Source: Tieghemiomyces parasiticus
Taxonomy: Eukaryota; Kickxellomycota; Dimargaritomycetes; Dimargaritales; Dimargaritaceae
Assembly (NCBI GenBank): GCA_027575765.1
Contig: JANBPT010000087.1
Location: 1-64,000, forward strand
Direction: 5' to 3'
DNA length: 64,000 bases
The number at the start of each line of letters is the position of its first letter. The first letter of the stretch is position 1. The position numbers and the translations under genes are program-made. Shown piece after piece: positions 22,294 through 35,244 of this stretch. The notes under the pieces were generated by a model. The model saw only the letters and a list, made by a program, of their open reading frames with translations, was not told the origin of the DNA and ran no database searches.

Positions 22294-23536
22294 GAAGTGA
22301 CCAAGACAGAGGATTGCCCTCTTTGTCCACCCGTAGTATCTGCCCCGCCGCATAGAATAACGGGGGTTCAAGCCCGAAGAGGGAGGAATCGAGCATAGCG
22401 GGTGTCGAGAATCCTGTCTCGCCGCGCCTGTTTAGCCACTACAGCGCTGGAGGGGAGGTTGATCGTCGTGGCTGGTTGTTTTTTCTTTTCCTTTCGTTGT
22501 GCCACGTTCCACGAGCACGACAAGATCACCATCAGTTGCAGAGTGGAGACAAACAGGTGTGGATGGAGGGAGTAAAGCGAGATAACAGGCGACCGTGAAG
22601 CGGACCCTAACCTGCCGAGCGCAATGTCATTCGCCGGGTCCCTGACAGGATCCACGTCCTCAAATACACCTCGACGGATTTCGGCCCAGCTGGGTCACTC
22701 AATCTAATTGGATCGGGCGACTCTCTACCTGCCTCCCCCCTTCTCATGCAGTGGCTGGCCTCACTTCGCTGTCTCATTCTGTTTTTTTATTCACTCTCCT
22801 ACTGGCATACGTCCCCGCTGCCTCTCCAAGGAACGGCCTAGCTACAGTAAGCAATGATGCTGCTTTGTAGGCTCCAACCAGTCCCTGTCTGCTTTAGATC
22901 GAACTCGGCCGTTTCTGCTATCGTAAAGCTACAGCAACAAAGCACATACCGAGAGAAATGAGGCACAAAGCTACATAATAGTGTCTGCAGTTGCGAAGTC
23001 GATGGGTTCGGCGGTGGTGGAGGCGCCTTGAAAGGAGAGAAAAGAAAAGAAAAAACCCATGATGCCGTGTGGTAGAACGGCTGGAAGGGACATAGGGAGA
23101 GGTCAGGCTAGGACGGCGCGCGGGTTTTCGGTTCGGGTGAATTTACGGGCCTTCGTCGTGGATATCCGAGTAATCTGGATCGTGGGACCATTGTGTGGCT
23201 AAGCGTGCTAGACTAATTTAAAAAGAACGGTTCATCGCTGGGTAATGTAACGTTTGCTTGGAATACTTCGCCAGCCGAAATTTGTCTTGGAGGTTTTTAC
23301 CAAAATACATACCGGGTCACCCTCACCTTGTTCCGATTGGGTACATCTCTAACTACTTTCGGCGGTGACCTGTAGGCCGCCGAACACCAGGCAGCCAATG
23401 TAGGGGACGTCGCATGGCCCATTCCGCCAGCATTCTACCGCCACATCGTCTGTTTTCACCACCCCACACCAAAACCATACCTCTATTCATTCGGACACAC
23501 CCTTCTCGGGTGCATAACCCTACCGTCTCCGCCGCC
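22294..23536. other. Intergenic, divergent between gene C and APC2
   Basis: No supported gene. The last 120 bases are C-rich and are also open in frame with APC2: an ATG at 23414 lies 41 codons upstream of the preferred start. A GGGGGTTCAAGCCC at 22360-22373 resembles a tRNA B box, but the arms do not pair. Confidence 0.45.
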
Positions 23537-26500
23537 ATGCTCTCTGCGTCCGATTCCGGATTGGAAGGCCAGCTGAAAGCGCTCGTGGCGTCGCTAACGG
23601 CGTCGTTCGCTGGCGTGCTTACCGTAAGTGACTATCGAATCCGACCCAGACTCACTTCGTCCGGCCCGATGCACGGAATCCACGCCGTTAGTTCGCAACG
23701 ACCTTCTCACTCGCCCTCTTACTCCTCCTCCTCCTCCCACCCACCCATCGCCTATTCAACGGTGACGGCCCAGGTCACCGATGCCCGGGGAGCCCTCACC
23801 GCTGTAGCCACCTTTATCGAGCGAGTCGACCAACTCCGCCAGACGTACGTGAACCCCGGAGCCGTACCTGCCATGTGCAATCAAATATCTTTTGAAGCCC
23901 GGCTCTTCGCCTTACTTCCCGCCAATTTTCAGGCCATGGCTGAGCTATACCTCACCAGCGGGTTTCTCCTCCTACAAACCATGGTCAAGACTGGCCTACC
24001 GGCCACCAAACTTGTTGCGGACCTGTTTTCTATCTCAGAGGGTACTGACATTCCCCGCTGCCAACTACACGAGATCATTCGCGGCACGGGTTGGACAGGT
24101 GAGCCCGAAGGCGCCATGGACACCGCCTCAGAAGACTCCAACCTTGGCCCGTCCTGCCCACCGTGGCTTCGTCTCCATAGAAATGTGGCTGATTGGATCA
24201 TCAATCTGGATTACACCGACCGGGTCGACCTTTTGGGTCAGTTGATAATGGCGGCCCGGCCCTTACGGCGTACAGGCCTCCAGCGGTTTATCCACCGCCC
24301 ACTCTATGCGCTAGCTCTCCGCATCCTCAACGGCGAGATCCGTAACCGTACCGACTCTGTCTACGACACGCCACAACTCCTTGATGGTCTGATGGTTTGG
24401 ACCACCGAGCGGCTATTGGTCCCCTGGCTCACCCTCGTGGCCGGCATACCCCCGACCTTCAGCACCACTACCAATACCGCCGGTTTCCCAACCTTGCCGT
24501 GGCATGCCCAGCTACTAGAACACCTCCATACGGCCTACCGGGACGCCCGGGTGGCCGCTCTCTTTGACATAATTATCGACTACCCCGACTCCCGCCCAGC
24601 TCTGGACGACTTGCGTACCTGCTTTGCGGCCGTAGGTGGCAAGATGGCGGCCGCCGCGGCGCTGCGCACGGATGTCGTTCGTCGGTTACTCCACCAGGGT
24701 GTCAACACGCCCGCGATTCTCGCGCAGTATGTGTCCTGCATGAAGTGTCTGCGCGCCCTTGATCCGACCGGCGTCATGGCTCAGTATGTAACGGCCCCCA
24801 TCCGAAGCTACCTACGGTAAGTTGTGGTAAATAAGATCGCCAGGGTCCATAGACGGAATGCAGAGGGGAAGGTGGGGCGTTGGGACATGCCTTGTATCAC
24901 TGGGTCGCCTCACCGGGCTTGCGTTGCTAACCATTACCTCGACCAGTCCGACCCGACCGCCATTTCCTTAATTATTTATTTATTTATTTTTCGATAGTAC
25001 ACGTGAGGACGCTATCCGATGCATCATTGCTAACCTGGTCGGTGATGAGGACGGACTCTTCGACGAGGTAGACCTGGCCACGGTGCTGGACACGGCCGGC
25101 TCCGACGATGAGGATAATGACTTTGACCGGGATGATTGGGAACCCGAGCCTATGGACGCCCTCACGATCCCGAAAACCGCCCGCCAGCGTAAGGCTGATA
25201 TCATTGGGATGCTCATTTCCATCTACGATACCCGTGAGGCCTTCGTCAGAGAGTACCAGCGTCTTCTCGCTCGGAAGCTCCTAGACCACGAGGATGACGA
25301 TGTGACTAGCTCGGTAAGCCACCGGATCCTTACCCGAAGTACAGGTGGGAGGCACCGCCACCCTTCCCTGCTATCCCTACGGTCACTTTTAATACCTTGG
25401 CCTGGTTGGGCTCTTCTATGACGTCTCACCTTGCCCTACCCCTCACCCCTCCCTTCACCCTGGACTCTACTACATGTGCTTTGAACAGATCAAGAACCTC
25501 GAGATGGTTAAACTGCGGTTCGGCGAGGCCAACCTGGCCGCTTGCGAAATCATGGTTAAGGACGTAGCCGACTCGAAACGAATTAATCAGTTCGTCCAGG
25601 AGCGGGAGCGCACCACGCAGAGCGCGGAGCCGGTAAGCAGAGCGACATATGCAACTACTCGATTTCGATCCCGATCGACCGTTTTCATGGTGTGGAAGCC
25701 GCCCTAACTGGGTGGTTGGCTCAAGCCCTGATCCCCGAGCCACCTACTGATAACCCACTTTCACATGTACCCTCTAATCCGTGATATCTATTGGTACCCA
25801 CGCCACCGTCTGCAGACCAACCTCAATTGCCGGATCATCTCCCACCTCTTTTGGCCCACCCTGCGCCCGAGTCATCTAAAACTGCCAGCCCCTCTCGCCG
25901 CCCGCCGGGCCCAATTCGAGGCCCTCTACACCCAATTCAAGCCGGCACGATCACTCCATTGGCACACCCAGATGGGGACCATCGATGTAACCGTGACGCA
26001 GGCGGACCGGCAGCTTACCCTCACGGTGACGCCGCTGCAGGCCACTCTCCTGCACCATTTTTCCGAACGGGGCGAGTGGACAACGGGGGAACTGGCCGAC
26101 TGTACCGACATCCCTGCTGACCAGCTGCACCCTCCATTGGCCTTCTGGGTCTCGGCGGGCGTAATCGAGGCAACCGAACCCGATCGATACCGCACCTTGG
26201 AATCAGTTCCCGAGGGGCGATCCACTGGTCGGCGGCGGCCACGAGGCGAAGACACTGATACCTCGGGCGATAATGGCAGTGATAGCGACGAAAGCGACAG
26301 CGACGATGACCCGGCTGGAACCCAGGCCGCCGGAAACGACCCTGGTATGGAGTCCGAGCAGGACCGGAAAGCCGAAGAGATGCGCATCTACTGGTCGTTC
26401 GTCGTGGGCATGCTCACCAACTTGGGGGCCCTTCCCTTGGATCGAATTCAGTCGATGCTGCAGATGTTCGTTCAGGAACCGGCCACCTACAGTCGGACTG

Positions 26501-26583
26501 AGGCCGAACTCAAAGACTTTTTGGCACTGATGGTCAAGGAGGACAAGTTGGAGCTGTCGGGTGGGATGTACCGCCTCAAGTGA
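23537..26583 (+). CDS. APC2: Anaphase-promoting complex subunit 2 (cullin-like scaffold)
   Basis: Five exons (23537-23623, 23774-24816, 24998-25313, 25489-25632, 25816-26583) join in frame to 785 residues. All donors are GTAAG-type. APC2 is the cullin subunit that holds the RING subunit Apc11 in the E3 ligase that marks securin and cyclins for destruction. Diagnostic parts are the cullin homology region with FVREYQRLLARKLL and IKNLEMVKLRFGEANLAACEIMVKDVADSKRIN, then RIISHLFWPTL, and the C-terminal winged helix reading YWSFVVGMLTNLGALPLDRIQ and ending GGMYRLK. Two strongly acidic inserts occur, one before the cullin core (near residues 400-425) and one before the winged helix. The start at 23537 has a GCCGCCATG context; an in-frame ATG at 23414 would add 41 residues. 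Intron 1 is 150 nt, a multiple of three, with no in-frame stop. Confidence 0.93.
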
Positions 26584-29500
26584 AGCGAATCGGGAATAGA
26601 CTGGAGGATAGGGGAGTTGGTATTAAAAAATGTGATTCGCTCCCCCATACACACACACACACTACCTGTAATCATGGTGTTAGAGGTGCGGCCTCGATTG
26701 GGTACACGGATGCCTGCCTGACTGCGTCCAAACTTCGATCCGAGTTGATTTAACGGAAGCGGAATTACCTTCACATCACCCAAGTGAGAAACGGAACGCT
26801 GGGCCCATGTACTTCATATTAAAGCGAGGGTTGCCTCCAAGTGTGCCGACTCGGTGCCGCCGTTGCGAGCCACATGTCTCCTTAAACTGATTAGCACGTT
26901 ATATTTGGTAATTAGATGGTGAAATAGGGACTGCCCGTCACAATTGCAGCTTCCCTGTTCAGGACAGGTCCTGCAAGGGGAGGGGGCGGTTAGTTCCACC
27001 GCGATACACCCAACTCCACAGTGTCACAGCCGTTAGGGGGTGAAATTAGAAATGTGGCAATCCTTTAAGTCCTCGCCTCCGGCAAACTTAGCTACTTGGT
27101 GGGGAAGGGGAGGCTGGCCTATGCGTACTGCGTGTTACTAAATCGATACCCCACACCTGGACCCTTGTTTGATGGGTTCGCTCATCACCAGCTAATATCA
27201 CTACAGCTTTCGTTTGGACAATCACGTTTCGGCCGGCCAGGCAGCTGGACAGCTTCTGGTGTGCCACAGGGATAAGGCATAGGAAAGGAGCGGGCCCCCT
27301 GGTGGATGTACCACATTCCGCAGCAGCCATGTACAGAGACCTCTGTTGAAGTCTAATAAGGCCGGGAAAAAGATAGAACCCTTGGAATGCCGACCTGGCT
27401 TCAACACAAGCGCCGCCAACGAGGGGGAATGGTTGATGATAGGCCACATGCGATTAGCTCCAGTGCCCATCAACCCAGCTGTAAGAAACGCCGACTTGAC
27501 CTCGACCCTTTGCAAGGGAGGTCCCTCTCCCCCCCCCACCCCATATGACCCCAGCAGCCACCGTCGACACGGGGAAATGCGGCTCGTAAATTAGATAAGT
27601 AGAGCCTAAGTGGTGACCACCACCCTCCCCCGTTGTTCTCGGGAGCGTACGCAGGCTTCACGGGCTCCCAGCACCGGAATTCGGGCCGAGGCAATTTTCA
27701 TCGAACGCGGAGGAGCGCAACTGGCCAAGCAGGGCACGGGTTGGCGACGGATTTCCCACGTGGAAAAGGAAATGCCCCCCGCCGCTATCAGGATAGGTCG
27801 GAACTAGACTAGTCCCAGCCTAACCACCACCCACCATTATACTCGTAGAGCACAGCGGGATAGTCGATTAGGATTTGTTTCTACTTTCTTTAAAAGGCAA
27901 TGTTTTAGGTATTAAGGTGGGTAATCCAGATATTGAAAGATTGGCTTGCCATGTAAAGCCGAGAGTGGCCCGCTTTAGCCTCCTGGTCCTGCTTTTCCCG
28001 CCCCAACGCTTTGACTATTGCCACGATTTTGAGCTTCCTTCGGGGGCCGCCGCTGCTGGAGTGAATCCTCTTTCGGGCTGGTCTACGCGCCTGGCGTGGA
28101 CTGGTATCGCCCTCCACCCCTCGCCGAAAGCCCCTGACTGCCAGCTGCACCTGGGCCATGGCACCCGCGTGCGCATAGGTTGCATCCGGTAGGCCGACCA
28201 GGGGCACTGGGGCCCGTCGAGGGGCGTCGCCCTTCCGTTCCGCGTCTCAGCCTGCCCAGCTCCTAATGTGCCTCCCAGCATTCCAGTGGATGTCATTATT
28301 GCCATCCCACCGCCCCCTTTACGTTCGCCCCCCCCGTGCATCCGTGGCCAGACCCACCATGCCACTGTTCTGTCTCGCCCCTCCCCGTGGATTTTGGTAC
28401 CGGTGGAACATAAAGCGCCAAACGCCGCAGGGGGGCTGGTAGAGAGCAGTAATCGTTTGTAGGGGCCAGGGTGTCTGAACCGGCATGCTCAACTAACGAA
28501 GGAATACGCCGAAAGGGGTATTGGATTGGTAGCGTGGGGGGGGGCAACGAAGGGGGGGAGGGAGGTAGAGGAGAGTGGACGGAACGGGAGGAGGGGTCGC
28601 CGGCGTCAGGCCCAGTACACGCACGGGTGACGGCCACGGTACTGATTCGAGCTGCCGGTGGCTGCCGGGCGCAAGGTGGGCCACACTGTCAAATCACTTG
28701 CACGGTCGCCTCCTGGCAGCTTTCCCTGGCCAAATGAAACCTGCGTCGGGCGTGGGCAGCGCTGTCCAGTCCTCCGCATCTAGGACTGGCTCCCCCACTC
28801 CCTCCCTTACGTCGGCGACGACCACGCGCCGTTTACCGCTCGCAATTTGACTTTCCGGTCGACCCGCCCGTGCAGGCTGGCCATCGTGGCTGACTATACT
28901 TTCCCCAGTATATTAAAGCCACCAAGTAGGTGTAGTCTGAGGGGGAAGTTGGGCGGCGGGTGCCAAGGCAAGCTTCGTCTCCTCTCGCCCTGGACACCGC
29001 TGGGCAAGATCCTACAGGGAGAGACAATAGGGCCGTATATAAGCCAGGTCCGGTCGGCCATAGCCGGTGTTCCCTTTGGTCCCTTCATACCTAAACTGCC
29101 GCTGCCCCGTCACAGCCCCTGTCGTCTCTCCTTGCGCCCACCCTGTATCTCCCCCTTCCGCCTCCGCCTCGTGTCTCACGGGCGCCAACCCTGACTCTCC
29201 ACCGACCCTTCCGCCGCTTCCCTTAATACCCTCGTCGCGTGGGCCTCGGGCAGTGGGAGTCGGTCAGCCCGCTCGGACTTACTATTTGTGCTTGAAACCC
29301 CAACACTTCATATTTATCCGAATATCGACCTCTACCACGAGGCGCGCCGGTGTTTTGCACTCCCGTTAAACAGACCCGCTGTCCACTACCACCCTTTTAA
29401 TTCTGCCACCGCCCTGTTGCTGTCTTTCGCACTATTCTAACTCTGCGGTCGCCCTGTGTCTCTACGTCACCGCCATTGGCGCCACTCTATTGCGCACGTT

Positions 29501-29771
29501 CCGACGCTGCCCTGCACTGAGCTACTAGCCTCCAGTTTGTGACTCGCGTGCGCGACGCCCTGAGCACCTCCGCACCCTGCACTTGGGAGGGTCGACCCTG
29601 CTCACGTGGCTACTGGACGAATCCCGCAATCCATGAGCATCGCCGCTCGACCAAGCCTCCCCATCGCGTGGTCTGTTCTCACCTACCCGCTTCCTCTCTA
29701 GGTCCGGCCCAGGCTAGCCGCCGCTGCCACCACCATATCCACGGCCGTGTCTTCCCTATTACTCCCGGACA
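26584..29771. other. Long intergenic region, no supported gene
   Basis: About 3.2 kb between APC2 and the Zn2Cys6 factor, both on the plus strand. Open frames are short. A short (AC)n run lies near 26650-26663. The final 700 bases (29060-29771) are strongly C/T-rich and probably form a long leader or promoter of the transcription factor. Several small upstream ATGs occur there. No RNA gene or transposon was recognised. Confidence 0.5.
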
Positions 29772-32700
29772 ATGAAGCAGGTCAAGTTTGTGCCGTTCCA
29801 CAAGCCCAAATACTCGGCACCCAAGGCCCGCACCCATGCCTGTGAAAGCTGCCGTAAAAAAAAGATAAAATGCGACAGTACCAAACCCGTGTGCAATATG
29901 TGCACCAAACGGCGCATCACCTGCGTGTATAAGGACCCCCCGCCAGCAGTCGGCACTGGCAAGCCAGCTGTGACCGTGGCAATTTTACCAGATGTCGGTG
30001 ATGAACTGGCCAGTAGCAATATCGCCATTACGACCGCCCTTACGGCCACGGACCCGCTGATACCACTGGCCGAGACCGAACCTGACAAGACCGCCCACAG
30101 GCCCGAATCCCCCACGCCTGATGAGGCGGTAGCAATAGCGCCTACCGAGCCCCCCGTCGTGGGCAAGTGCCTCGAACCCTGGTCGATCCAATCTCGAACT
30201 ACCAACAAGGTACCGCTGCGATCGGCCCAGCCCCAGCCCCCACCACCTTCAGCCACGCTCCCACCCACGCCACAGCAACGGCAACCCTTTCGGTTACCGA
30301 CCGGCCCGCCACCTGCATCTACCCGACCCCCACCCCTTATGGTCGCCCCCGCCTTCGGCTGGACACCCTCTCCGTTAGCCAGCCCGGCCCACGTCACCAC
30401 GTTTGGTCACTCCCGTGCTCCCCCTACCCCACTACCCTCCCTGGCTTATCATCATCATCATCATTCGTCTCCACCACCACACCGACCCATCTCTTCACCT
30501 TGCGACCCATACACACTCCTGCCGTACCCTAGCCCGCAGTCGGCCCAGCTGCCGGGGATGCGACCACCCGCTACACCTGCCGGGTCGTACCCACATCGGC
30601 TCGCCCGCCGTTCTAGTAACAAGCGGTCCATGAATCCGCTCCGCACCCACGACAACGAGTTCGATCCGATACCCAACCGGCCTTACCCGACCGCAGTTCA
30701 AACCCCGCCCCCGCCCACCTCGTCGGCTTCGTCGTCGTCGGCATCCGCTACCTCCGCCTCCCCTTCTTCTGCCACCCTCAGTGCCCGATTCCGTCCCGAC
30801 GGGACCCATTCGTGGCCCACCTCTCCAGTAGTCTTCGAGTTTCCGAGTAGTAGCCCCGCCCCACCCGATACGACACCCCGACCGCCACCATTGTCCGCTT
30901 TAGCCTCGGCGGCAGCCGCCCCGACCGGGACCACCCTCCCATTTTTGCCGCCGTTCGATTCTACCCTACCGTCGAATCCTGCCTCGACCGGTCCGGCGCT
31001 GGCACCCCTTCAGCACATACCGCGTGGACTCCGCGGCCGACACCTGCGTGACAGACGGATCGGATCCGGTAGTGGCCCACACCACCTGATGCGCGACGTT
31101 CTCAAAACCAAGTCGCTGTCCCTATCCAGTCTGGCCCCACTTGCCACGGCTGTGGCTCCCACTTCGCTGTCACCAACCTTACCTCACCATGCTTCTGCGG
31201 ATGCCCCCCGGTCTCCCTCGCAGGCCACCACCCTATCGTCCTGTGCCGCCAGCGATATTGACCACCAACTCATCACTGACTACTTTGAATTCCTCGCCCC
31301 TCAGATCCCCGTCCTCCATCGGCCCACCTTTCACCAGCAGATCCTCCAGCGCACTATCCCACAGTTTCTTCTGGACACGGTATACGCCCTCGCCGCCCGG
31401 ATATCCCGTCGACCGTCGGCTATCCTCGGTGGTCGGTTCGAGGTCTCCGAGAAATATGCCACCCGCGCTCGCCGGGCTCTGCCCACTGGAGAAGCCGCTA
31501 ATACACTGCTTGGCCTGCAGGCCACTGTGCTCCTGTGTCTATATGAACTCGCAGTGGGTCATTCGGACGCAGGTCTCAATTTATGCGGTAAGTGTTGCCG
31601 GAATATGGCACCCACATTTTCCAAACGGGGGGGGGAGCGTCAATCGACCTGCGTGATCCAACTGTGATTCTACACACTCCACCTTTAGAGACTTATTATT
31701 AACCTTGGATCGGATATTTTTCGTCCTGATGCATTGTTTACTGACGGCCTTCTTGATTACCAGACGAAGCATGGCGGTAAGTAGCCCGCTTGGTTTTACG
31801 TCACCGCACCATCGACTTTCCAACTGTGGTAATGTTTCGGGGGCGCGTGAGATTGGGGGGACAAAACAGGCCTGACGCGATATACTACCTCGGGCCCTTA
31901 CCAGCTGTCACTTTCCCACCTTCGCCATCATCATCCCCTGCTGTATACATGGTCTTAGCATCTTCCACAAGCTTTGGACCTCCCAGCCTGCCCTTACGGG
32001 CATAACAACCGCTGGCAGCCTTGCCCGCGGCAGTCGGCTAGACGAAATTCGCCGGTGGTTGTACGACGAGACCTTGTCCCGGATCATGTGGACGCTTATT
32101 TCCATTCGGGCCGGGGCCGCCCGGTCCCGCAGTATTCCCTGTACGGTGGCTGATATCGATCAGCTGCCCGTGAGCTTCCCGTGCGATGACTGGCTATGGC
32201 AACGAGATGCCCTTGCCCTGGGCACCGACCTCGGTTCCTGCCCGCCCCATCTGTTAATGTCGCTGCCTGTATCCGGGTCTGCTCTGCAGGCTCTGTGTAC
32301 GGCCGCCTCCGATGCCCCGGACCAGCTGGACTATATGCCCCGGCCGCTGGTGGCCCATCTGAACCACCGCACCAATCCATTCGTAAAGGAGTCCCCGCAC
32401 CTTACCCGCCGCGGTGGCCTGCCCTACGGCGATGGCCATACCAAGACCTGGTGGGAGGACCTCCGATCTCCCACCACCATGTTCAACCAGCTCAGCTTCC
32501 ACTCACCCGCTTCGGCCCAGTTTCCACCAGACGTAATCCCACCACCACCTGTATCCGATTCAGACCCGATTTCCGGGACAACAACCTCGACCAACCGTGC
32601 CGGCCTGCGCCTCGACACCTTGACCGCCATACTCACCCTGACGGTACTCGCCAACCGGTCGGTACGTGTCCGCCAAGTCTGGCACGTTAATGCAGGAGAT

Positions 32701-33474
32701 CCGCAGGCCGTGATCGTGTCCTACCGGCAGGTGTCCGCGGCGCTGAGGTGGTGGCAACAGGAAACCAACGCCGAACTCGTCGACCAAACATGCTACGCTG
32801 CCGAGCTGGCTCCACAGACGACGACGACGACGACAACGTTGACCTCATCGTCACCGTTATGGTCTAGCTTGCGCCAGTCGGCCGTTCTCGTCCCGCTCCT
32901 CTCTAAACCTGAACCTGAGTGGGCCTTCCACAAGTCGACCGAGGCCTCCCTGCTCTCCCTCGGCATCCTATACCTCAGTGTGCAATTGGAACTCGCCTAT
33001 TACGCCTGGTCCGCTCTCCGAGATTTACCGGCGCAATCCGACGGCCACCACCATCAGCAGCAGCACAAACTGCCACAGCCACAGCACCCGGTTGACCTGA
33101 CCATGATACCCCCACAATTGGTGGCAGCAGACCTGTGGACAGAGTGTCTTCACCTCGTCCATGAATGCGTCGCCCTCGTCCAAATCACCCACGACGTCCA
33201 GCTGGAGAGTCTCCATGGCTGCGTCCCGCAGTGCGTGGTCAGTGTGGTGTACATTATTCGCCGGCTGATTGAGCAGCGGAGCGCATTGCCCAAGAATATT
33301 GGTAATAACAACCCGATGGCCGATGACGACACTGACGCATCAGTCGAGCGGGACGCTTTGGTTACTGCCTTGTCCCTGTTAACAGATTGCCTCGACCAAT
33401 TGTACCGGTACTGGCATATCCCAGAATCCGAGACCCCTCCCTCTCCCTCTCCGCTGACCAAGTGTGAAAAATAA
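29772..33474 (+). CDS. Zn2Cys6 fungal transcription factor
   Basis: Exons 29772-31587, 31764-31776 and 31959-33474 join in frame to 1114 residues. The middle exon is only 13 nt and encodes DEAW plus two bases of the next codon. It fits both phases and completes the helix typical of the regulatory domain. The DNA-binding cluster has Cys at 24, 27, 34, 41, 44 and 51 (CX2CX6CX6CX2CX6C) amid basic residues, and so should bind two zinc ions and CGG-type half sites. Residues about 60-480 are disordered: Pro, Ser, Thr and Ala runs, with a His5 tract near residue 227. The fungal-specific regulatory domain begins around residue 495 (ITDYFEFLAPQIPVLHRPTFHQQIL) and continues across both introns. The target pathway cannot be told from sequence. 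No biosynthetic cluster adjoins it. Confidence 0.92.
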
Positions 33475-34245
33475 ATGGTCCATGTAGGAATGCCCCCCCC
33501 CTCCACCTCCCTCTCTTCTTCATACCATCAACATGTAGACTACATAGTCATCTAATTAAACCCAACCAGTGTACTTATCCCTCCCACTCCTCCCCCTCTA
33601 TCATGAAATGTAATTACACGACCTGGTAGCCTATTTAACCGTGGCCTCTGGGTATCGGTATGGTACCCGTAAACAAATCCCTGATACACAAATTTGAAGA
33701 GGCCAAATTCGGAGAGCCTGCTACTTTTTCCGACGCAGGAACCTCCTACACAAACCTACATCATAATTATCATCATTTCTCTTGACATTCCCCTCCCCCG
33801 ACCTAATAGTAGTTCTATAAACTACAATATCGGGTTTCTATAAACATGCTGCTCGTGGGTGGCTCTATATCCCAGTCGTGAAGATAGAAGCAGTGGAAAG
33901 ACAGGGTGGGTGGCGGAATCAGAGGTTCCGCTTCTCTTGCCCTGAGAGTACAGGCGCAAACTAGAGGCTGGGCGAAAGCGATGCCAAACGGTAGATACCA
34001 ATATATATATACATGCACAACATCTTGCAGCAGCGGTGAACAAGAAGTAATGGGATGTGGAAGTGGTTTTAATCTCAAGTGAAGCGGAGGGAGGGGGGAG
34101 AAGTGTGTGGAGGAGAGTGGGAGCTTTTGGGGGAGGTGGACTCCGACGCAGGGCGGTGGGGCGGGGCAAGAGACCGGCAGGATCGTTTCCTCATCATTGA
34201 AGAAATTATTGGGGAAACTACAAAAACAACAACACCCATGGATAT
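33475..34245. other. Convergent 3' intergenic region
   Basis: This lies between the 3' ends of the Zn2Cys6 factor (+) and uL24 (-). AATAAA overlaps the stop codon of the factor at 33469-33474. TATATATATA occurs near 34001-34012. No gene seen. Confidence 0.5.
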
Positions 34246-35244
34246 TTACTCCTTCATCTCGACATCCTCCTCAGCACCACCAAACTTGGCCTTGTAAGCC
34301 GCAGTCTTGCGCTCAACCAGGGCCTTGCGGTCCTTGTCGACCTTGAACTTGGTGATGACCACGTTCGAGGGGTGGATACCAATGGGGGCGGTGGCACCGT
34401 TGACCTTCTCGCGCACCAGGCGGTCAATGTGGATCACGTACTTCTTACGCGACACCCGCACCACGCGGCCCTCGCGGCCCTTGTACGAACCAGTGATAAC
34501 CATCACCTCGTCGTCCATGTGGATGGGCATCGCACGGAAGTGGTGCTTGGCACGCAGCTCCTTCGAGAGACCAGCCGACATGATCACGCGGCGCTCGCTA
34601 GGCGTCGCCGTGAAGTGAGCCTTGCGGTTCTTGCGGCGAGAGGAAGACACGCCTGACGAGGGAAGGGGAGGGGAGGGGGTGAAGCAAAAGCGAGTGGGTG
34701 TGTGGATGGGTAAGTAACGAGGTAGGCAATTCGTATGGTCGTTACATGTGTGCGCATGCGCTAGGCTAGCGAGAAAGCCCATCCAATTCTTTGGTGCGGG
34801 GTTTCCCCATTCCCGAGTCTCCCCAGCGTGTAGGCGCGAGTTGTGACATCCGAAATCCCGAGGTGACCACCACCACCGCGCGCTAGGTTCGAGAGATTCG
34901 GGCATAGCCTCCCGAACGTCGATTCGTATGATCACAAGACGGTCGCCCGATCACATTCACCGCCTCCCAAGAGGGGTTAAGTTCTCAGTGCGAACACGAT
35001 GAGGGTAGAGATGCTCGGTCTCTGCGCAGGGAGTATCAGGCATACCATTTCTCTCCCTCTCTCCCTCCTAGTCACATTTTCATAACCCTTTGGGCATCGC
35101 TTGGGCTCTCTCGCGCCGTCTCGACCTGGTAGATGGATGGATGGATGGCTCTGGTGGTACCTCTCTGGTCGATTGGATGGGTCTCGAGGAGGGGGGAGCG
35201 GGGGACTTGGGTTGGTGACGAGACTTACGGGTGTTGTACTTCAT
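34246..35244 (-). CDS. RPL26: Cytosolic 60S ribosomal protein uL24 (L26)
   Basis: Exon 1 (35244-35229) encodes only MKYNT plus one base, and exon 2 (34652-34246) the rest, giving 140 residues. The phase-1 junction rebuilds an Arg followed by [13 protein letters not shown], as in eukaryotic L26. Further family features are [22 protein letters not shown], the KOW-type turn [10 protein letters not shown] and the [15 protein letters not shown] strand. The protein binds 25S/28S rRNA near the peptide exit tunnel. The tail is acidic (EEDVEMKE), which is unusual beside the basic tails common in L26. The single intron is 576 nt, far longer than others in the window, and interrupts the sixth codon, a frequent place for regulatory introns in ribosomal protein genes. 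Confidence 0.95.
34653..35228 (-). other. Long first intron of the uL24 gene
   Basis: A 576-nt intron with GTAAGT donor and CAG acceptor. It contains a GGAT tetranucleotide run (35131-35147). I found no paired C/D or H/ACA box motifs to support a hosted snoRNA. Its length stands out against 80-280 nt for most other introns here. Confidence 0.7.

Noticed and set aside
22355..22380. GGGGGTTCAAGCCC as a tRNA B box
   Set aside because: The bases around it do not pair into a T-stem and no A box or anticodon arm lies upstream.
23414..23536. Upstream in-frame ATG of APC2 as the start
   Set aside because: The extra 41 residues are His/Pro/Ser-rich and translate C-rich leader sequence. The ATG at 23537 has the better context. 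Not fully excluded.
30450..30470. CAT repeat as a microsatellite of interest
   Set aside because: It lies inside the transcription factor's disordered region and simply encodes a His tract.
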